Origin: Thermoplasmata archaeon
GTDB taxonomy: Archaea; Thermoplasmatota; DTKX01; GCA-020343715
Assembly: GCA_020343715.1 (NCBI GenBank)
Contig: CP070808.1
Coordinates: forward strand, 1,951,908 to 1,961,197
Length of the DNA stretch: 9,290 nt
Reading direction: 5' to 3'
Position numbers and translations under genes: made by a program. This document shows, piece after piece, positions 5,612-9,290 of the stretch. The stretch's first letter is position 1. Every line of letters starts with the position of its first letter. The notes under the pieces are model-generated. The model searched no databases. It saw only the letters and a program-made list of their open reading frames with translations, and was not told the DNA's origin.

Positions 5612-6430
5612 TCAGGTGAACTCCTTCTCCCGGAACAGGTATGCACCCAGGATGAGAGTGGCGATGGAGAATATCAGGAGCACCCAGGCCGCATCCTCCA
5701 CCGAGGACGCCCTAGGGTAGACGGATATCTCACCGATCTCTATCCAGTGGGATCCCAGTGACCTTATGTAGTGCTTGACCGAGAGCAGCTGCATGCGCCC
5801 CGGGATGGAGGCGATGAACCCTTCCCATATGAAGGCGTAGAACAGGCCGAAGTAGATGGGCTTGGACAGGAGCACCGACACCATGATGAACAGGGCCGAG
5901 TATGCGAACGCGCCTATGACCATCAGGGCGGCGAAGGACCCGTAGATCTCCATAGCGGTCACATCCAGGTCATGCTTCGAGGCGATCTCGTCCACGTCCA
6001 CGTTGCCGTAGTAGGCGAGGAACCCGGCTGTAAGGATGAGAAGCATGATCAGCGAGACCGAGACCGCCAGACCGATGTAGTAGCCCAGGTACGTCACCAC
6101 CCTCTCCATGGGAGAGGTCACGACAGCGGTTATCGACCTGTCGTCCATCTCGTCCCGGACGAGGGAGGACCCATAGATCATGGCCATCACTGGCATGAAG
6201 AAGAATAGGATGAGGGCGTCTAGCATGTCGACCCCCTGGACCACTAGCATGGCCTCGTTCAATAACGGTTCCTCTGCCAGTTCCAGGGTGCTTGCGTACG
6301 CCATCACGGCGACGATGAACAGCAGGATGAGCAGCGTGATGTAGATGCGCTTCGACAGGAGCAGCTTGCGGATGGTGTATACGATGACCGTCTGGAAGCC
6401 GGTGAACTGCTTTGCCATGTCCATCGTCAC
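5612..6430 (-). CDS. ABC-2 type transporter permease 2, 272 aa
   Basis: This is the membrane subunit of an ABC exporter, last gene of the four-gene operon. About six hydrophobic segments are visible: roughly 30-48, 70-90, 115-138, 163-186, 190-209 and 246-266. Between the second and third lies VRDEMDDRSITAVVTSPMER (91-110), the acidic cytosolic loop typical of ABC-2 permeases that contacts the ATPase. Unlike permease 1 it has only short external loops (about 50-65 and 142-160). The GTG start at 6428-6430 overlaps the TGA of ATPase 2 as GTGA, which indicates translational coupling; a GGTGGGGG lies just upstream. An ATG two codons later (6422-6424) is the alternative. The stop is separated by a single base from the stop of the aRF1-like gene on the other strand. 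The substrate is unknown. Confidence 0.88.
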   Translation of the reverse strand: MTMDMAKQFTGFQTVIVYTIRKLLLSKRIYITLLILLFIVAVMAYASTLELAEEPLLNEAMLVVQGVDMLDALILFFFMPVMAMIYGSSLVRDEMDDRSITAVVTSPMERVVTYLGYYIGLAVSVSLIMLLILTAGFLAYYGNVDVDEIASKHDLDVTAMEIYGSFAALMVIGAFAYSALFIMVSVLLSKPIYFGLFYAFIWEGFIASIPGRMQLLSVKHYIRSLGSHWIEIGEISVYPRASSVEDAAWVLLIFSIATLILGAYLFREKEFT

Positions 6431-7359
6431 ACCCCCACCAGGTACCTGAAGACCGACTCCAGGTCGTCGTCCTTGCTGTACATCTTGGTCACGTTCGCTC
6501 CGGTCTCCCGTATCAAGCCCGGCATGGAGTTGAAGAACTCGTCGGGCCGTGTCACCTGAAGCACCACGTGGGACCGGTCGGAGGCGAAGTACACCGACAC
6601 CACCGAGTCCATCCTGACGAAGCGTGCCACCAGGGTGTCCAGCTTGTCCGCCTCCACGACGATGTTGTGAGGATGCTGGTCGATGAGGTCACGGATCTCA
6701 CGGATGTGGCCCGTGGCCACGGCACGACCCTTGTAGACCACCACAACGTTGTCCGTCAGCCGCTCCACCTCGTGAAGGACGTGGGACGACACTATGACGT
6801 GGTGGCCCAGGTCCCGGTGCAGTTCGTGGACCAGGTCTATGATGTCGTTCCTGCCCAAGGGGTCGGTGCCCGACAGGGGCTCGTCCAGCATCAGAAGCTC
6901 GGGCTCGTGGAGCATGGCGCCGGCTATCTTCATCCGCTGACGCATGCCCTTGGAGAAGCCCCCGATACGCCGGTCCGCCGCCTCGGTCATGCCCACCGTC
7001 TTGAACACCTCGTCGATACGGATGTCCAGCTGGGAGCCTGACATACCGTGGAGCCCGCCCACCGTCTTGAGGAAGTAGCGGGCGGTGTGCTCGTCGTTCA
7101 GGTTGTCGTAGTCGGGGCACAGGCCGACGCGGGCATGAAGGTCGATGTTGCCCCAGGGGTCCTCGCCGAGGACCCGGATGGTGCCCACCGAGGGCTTGAT
7201 GAGGCCCGACACCAGCTTGAAGAAGGTGGATTTGCCCGAGCCGTTGGGGCCCACCATGCCGGTGATGCCCGGATGGACGTTCAGCTCCAGGCCGTTGAGG
7301 CCGATGACCTCGCCGTACCACTTGGACAGCGCCCTGGCCTCGATGACGGGTCCGGTCAC
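6427..7359 (-). CDS. ABC transporter ATP-binding protein 2, 310 aa
   Basis: This cytosolic ATPase drives the ABC-2 permeases of the operon. Walker A is GPNGSGKST (37-45), the signature FSKGM (135-139, standing for LSGGQ), Walker B LLMLDEP (155-161), the D-loop SGTDP (163-167) and the switch His in SSH (His193). At the Q-loop the usual CPQ reads CPDYDN, with Asp83 where Gln is normal. A C-terminal domain of about 115 residues follows and ends with DDLESVFRYLVGV, as in the CcmA/NatA-like group. The open frame continues far upstream to 7788, but that part is Arg/His/Gly-rich shadow of permease 1. The chosen GTG (7357-7359) overlaps the permease 1 TGA as GTGA and sits just before VIEARALSKWYG, where ABC homology begins. 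The substrate cannot be told from the ATPase. Confidence 0.92.
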   Translation of the reverse strand: MTGPVIEARALSKWYGEVIGLNGLELNVHPGITGMVGPNGSGKSTFFKLVSGLIKPSVGTIRVLGEDPWGNIDLHARVGLCPDYDNLNDEHTARYFLKTVGGLHGMSGSQLDIRIDEVFKTVGMTEAADRRIGGFSKGMRQRMKIAGAMLHEPELLMLDEPLSGTDPLGRNDIIDLVHELHRDLGHHVIVSSHVLHEVERLTDNVVVVYKGRAVATGHIREIRDLIDQHPHNIVVEADKLDTLVARFVRMDSVVSVYFASDRSHVVLQVTRPDEFFNSMPGLIRETGANVTKMYSKDDDLESVFRYLVGV

Positions 7360-8675
7360 TTTCCCGCCCCCTTGCGCTGTATCCAGAAGATGACCACCGC
7401 CATGGGTATCACCGTGAAGGCGAGTATGGCTCCGGCCACCATGCCCGATGTGATGTCGTCGGGTATCGTGCCGTTGAACATAATCTTGAACATGTGGTAG
7501 AGGAGCTGGAAGGGATCGATCAGCGTCCAGTAGTCGCTGTTCCCCGAGAATATCTCTGCGACGATGGACAGCACGAAGAACGACATGAAGATGCCGATGC
7601 CGGCGTAGGCCTTGCTCTTGGTGAAGCTGGATATCATGAGGCCGTACGGCAAGAAGTAGATGGCTGTGATCAGCCCTGCGATGATCGTCTTGCCCAGTAT
7701 AGTGAGACCGCCGGAGAAGTCGTCCCCCGTCTGCGTCCCCATCATAACGAGCACGTAAGCTATCGGTGGTATCAGGCAGAACAGCCACATCACCCAGAGC
7801 AGGCCCACGAACTTGCCCAGCAGGTAGTCCAGGGACCGGACGTGGCGCGAGAAGTAGAGCACGAAGGAGGAGTCGGCCAGGTCGGCAGCAATGATGTCGG
7901 CGCAGATGATGGCCGCCAACAACATAGTGAATATGATGAAGAGGGGTGAGGTCAGGTAGCCCTCACCCCCGGTGAAGTCGATTTCGGGCTCTGGCTCACT
8001 GTAATCTCCCACCACGGTGCCGTTGCCGCTGATGGTGCCGAATCCTGAGATGGTCCCGGTGCCCTCGACGGTGGTCAGGTTCCCCAGGGCCTGGAAGATA
8101 AGGAGCAGCTCCGGGGGTATCCCACCGGGCCCGCCGATGGGGGGTTCACCGGTACCATTACCGTCCATGAAGGCGGACATGAGCTCGCTGATGTTCCCCA
8201 TCGTTATCAGGCCGGACACGTTGACAGGCGAGAAGGCGAGGAACATCCCCAGCATGTTGATGTCGCCGGCCCAACCGTTGATGGAGCCAACTCCGCTGAG
8301 GCTGCCACCGGTCATGTTGATGCTGCCTGTGACCGACAGCTCGCCCTCTATCTTGAACGTCCCTTGAATTCTGAGGTCGCCCGTGAAGTTGAGATCCCCT
8401 TCGATGACGTCGAATTCGTGCTCTGGTTCAGGGTCCTCTCGGAAGATATCGTCGGCTCCTCTCATGTCCTCGTCGGTGATCTCCTCGTGGGGGAACAGGA
8501 TAGCGCCGATGATGGGGAAGGCGTGGGCCAGCATCATGCCGAATATGAGGAGCACGATGACGGCCTTGGCCCGGACGTTCTTCTGGAAGACGTGCTTTGA
8601 GATGACGAGCCATCGCTGGTTGGGGTCCGTCCTCGCCCCTTTCCAAGGCCGGTACTCGATGGCCCTAATCCCCAC
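7356..8675 (-). CDS. ABC-2 type permease 1 with large external loop domain, 439 aa
   Basis: A membrane subunit with about six TM segments: 37-61, 243-266, 286-312, 326-349, 357-378 and 409-433. After TM2 comes DLADSSFVLYFSR and SLDYLLGKF, the usual ABC-2 cytosolic loop contacting the ATPase. Between TM1 and TM2 a loop of about 180 residues (63-241) is predicted to face outside. It carries hexapeptide repeats ending in Gly (88-123 and 206-223), a Gly/Pro-rich linker (GGPGGIPPE) and seven N-X-S/T sequons (Asn 96, 120, 152, 161, 173, 199, 218), consistent with a glycosylated archaeal surface domain. The start is GTG 8673-8675, 5 nt after a GGAGGTGA; the frame is open to 8852 but that region is ATPase 1. 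It overlaps the ATPase 1 stop by 11 nt. ABC-2 membership is firm; the loop's fold is inferred. Confidence 0.87.
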   Translation of the reverse strand: MGIRAIEYRPWKGARTDPNQRWLVISKHVFQKNVRAKAVIVLLIFGMMLAHAFPIIGAILFPHEEITDEDMRGADDIFREDPEPEHEFDVIEGDLNFTGDLRIQGTFKIEGELSVTGSINMTGGSLSGVGSINGWAGDINMLGMFLAFSPVNVSGLITMGNISELMSAFMDGNGTGEPPIGGPGGIPPELLLIFQALGNLTTVEGTGTISGFGTISGNGTVVGDYSEPEPEIDFTGGEGYLTSPLFIIFTMLLAAIICADIIAADLADSSFVLYFSRHVRSLDYLLGKFVGLLWVMWLFCLIPPIAYVLVMMGTQTGDDFSGGLTILGKTIIAGLITAIYFLPYGLMISSFTKSKAYAGIGIFMSFFVLSIVAEIFSGNSDYWTLIDPFQLLYHMFKIMFNGTIPDDITSGMVAGAILAFTVIPMAVVIFWIQRKGAGK

Positions 8676-9290
8676 CGGGCTCACCTCCTCGGAAGGTGGA
8701 GACGAACACGTCCTCCAGCGAAAGCGTGTCCGGGCCGAAGTACCGGACCTGCACCCCCGCCTTCTCCGCCTCGGCGAAGATGACGGAGCTGCCTCCCTCC
8801 CCCTGGATGAGGAGGGACACCTGGCCCGACTCGTCCTTGGAGTCAAGCACATCGAACGACGGGGCTATCGCCTTGAGGAAGGCGGCGATCTGTTCCTTGG
8901 TGCCGCGAAGGCGCACGCGGTACTGGTTCTCGGTCCCGTACATGAGGGAGGCGGTGGTGCCCTCGCGCACCAGGGCGCCCTCGTTGATGATGATGATGTG
9001 CTGTGACACCTGCTCGATCTCGTGGAGGATGTGGGAGGAGACCAGGATGGTCTTGCCCGAGGCGCCGATGCGGCGGATGAGGTCGAGCATCTCGTCACGG
9101 CCCTGGGGGTCCAGGCCGTTGGTGGGTTCGTCCAGGAAGAGGATCGAGGGGTCGTGGACGATTGCCTGGGCCAGCTTGACCTTCTGCTTCATGCCGGTGG
9201 AGTACGACTTGATGGGCCTGTACCGTTCCTCGCCCAGACCCACGAAGTCCAGGACCTCGTGAGTTCGCTGGATGCTGTCCTTCCTGGTCA
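8665..9290 (-). CDS. ABC transporter ATP-binding protein 1, C-terminal part (cut by window end)
   Basis: About 208 residues are present; the Walker A part lies beyond the right edge, so the GTG at 9243 is not the true start and the frame is open to 9288. The visible ABC motifs are the signature YSTGM within a MKQKVKLAQA stretch, Walker B ILFLDEP, D-loop NGLDP and the switch His in VSSH. After these comes a C-terminal domain (about 120 residues) ending in YFGPDTLSLEDVFVSTF, typical of drug/lipid/Na+-exporter-like ATPases of the CcmA group. It is the first visible gene of the exporter operon and overlaps permease 1 by 11 nt, with the permease SD inside its 3' end. It retains a more canonical signature than ATPase 2. 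Its partner is most likely permease 1, with possible mixing with ATPase 2. Function beyond ABC export is not determinable. Confidence 0.92.
   Translation of the reverse strand, partial: TRKDSIQRTHEVLDFVGLGEERYRPIKSYSTGMKQKVKLAQAIVHDPSILFLDEPTNGLDPQGRDEMLDLIRRIGASGKTILVSSHILHEIEQVSQHIIIINEGALVREGTTASLMYGTENQYRVRLRGTKEQIAAFLKAIAPSFDVLDSKDESGQVSLLIQGEGGSSVIFAEAEKAGVQVRYFGPDTLSLEDVFVSTFRGGEPGGD
8681..8688 (-). promoter_or_regulatory. Strong Shine-Dalgarno GGAGGTGA setting the permease 1 start
   Basis: On the minus strand GGAGGTGA lies inside the last codons of ATPase 1 and is followed after 5 nt by the GTG at 8675. An earlier in-frame GTG (8682-8684) lies within the motif itself, so it is not the start. 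Confidence 0.8.

Noticed and set aside
4663..5646. A 327-codon open frame on - opposite the aRF1-like gene
   Set aside because: It is a His/Val/Gly-rich antisense shadow; the plus-strand frame has conserved release-factor motifs and a zinc ribbon.
7360..7788. N-terminal extension of ATPase 2
   Set aside because: The 143 extra codons translate to Arg/His-rich sequence in the shadow of permease 1; ABC homology and the GTGA overlap place the start at 7359.
8676..8852. N-terminal extension of permease 1
   Set aside because: The 59 extra codons are Arg/Ser-rich shadow of ATPase 1, and a strong SD is positioned for the GTG at 8675.
1..9290. A defence island, mobile element or CRISPR locus
   Set aside because: I see no nuclease, transposase, integrase, toxin-antitoxin pair, direct-repeat array or tRNA-linked attachment site; base composition is even apart from the AT-rich promoter.

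Overview
The window is GC-rich and very gene-dense, and it looks archaeal, most plausibly a GC-rich euryarchaeote of the Thermoplasmata type; the lineage is my inference, not something a marker gene here proves. The evidence is a two-repeat PhoU protein, a paralogue of the archaeal/eukaryotic class-1 release factor (aRF1/eRF1), TATA-like elements about 25-30 bases ahead of genes with almost no leader, Shine-Dalgarno signals kept mainly for other genes, and a surface loop rich in N-X-S/T sequons.

Left part (1-938): the 3' end of a PhoU-family gene (+) meets a small 98-residue DUF3303-like gene (-) in a convergent arrangement with a perfect 9-bp stem-loop between them. An AT-rich spacer of about 95 bp, strikingly different from the rest of the window, then separates the small gene from a divergent class II CPD photolyase gene and carries an interrupted palindrome.

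Middle part (939-5610), all on +: class II photolyase; a fusion protein with an N-terminal Cys/His cluster, a long Phe-ladder pentapeptide-repeat stalk and a C-terminal two-TM potassium-channel pore; a SOUL-family haem/tetrapyrrole-binding protein; and an aRF1/Vms1-like protein whose catalytic loop reads GGMSQ instead of GGQ. Short spacers with TATA-like elements suggest these are separate, leaderless or nearly leaderless transcription units that share a strand, not one tight operon. Photolyase and SOUL suggest a cell that meets light, but a joint pathway is not shown.

Right part (5612-9290), all on -: a translationally coupled four-gene ABC-2 exporter operon, read right to left as ATPase 1 (cut by the window end), permease 1, ATPase 2, permease 2. 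The overlaps are 11, 4 and 4 nt. Permease 1 carries a loop of about 180 residues predicted to lie outside the membrane, with hexapeptide (bactofilin-like) repeats and seven glycosylation sequons. The operon ends one base from the stop codon of the convergent aRF1-like gene.

The observations most worth checking are the GGMSQ release-factor paralogue, the exact 11-residue (6+5) periodicity of the channel's stalk with its WRC-like metal site, and the solenoid-like, sequon-rich insert in permease 1. I see no RNA genes, CRISPR arrays, insertion sequences or prophage genes.
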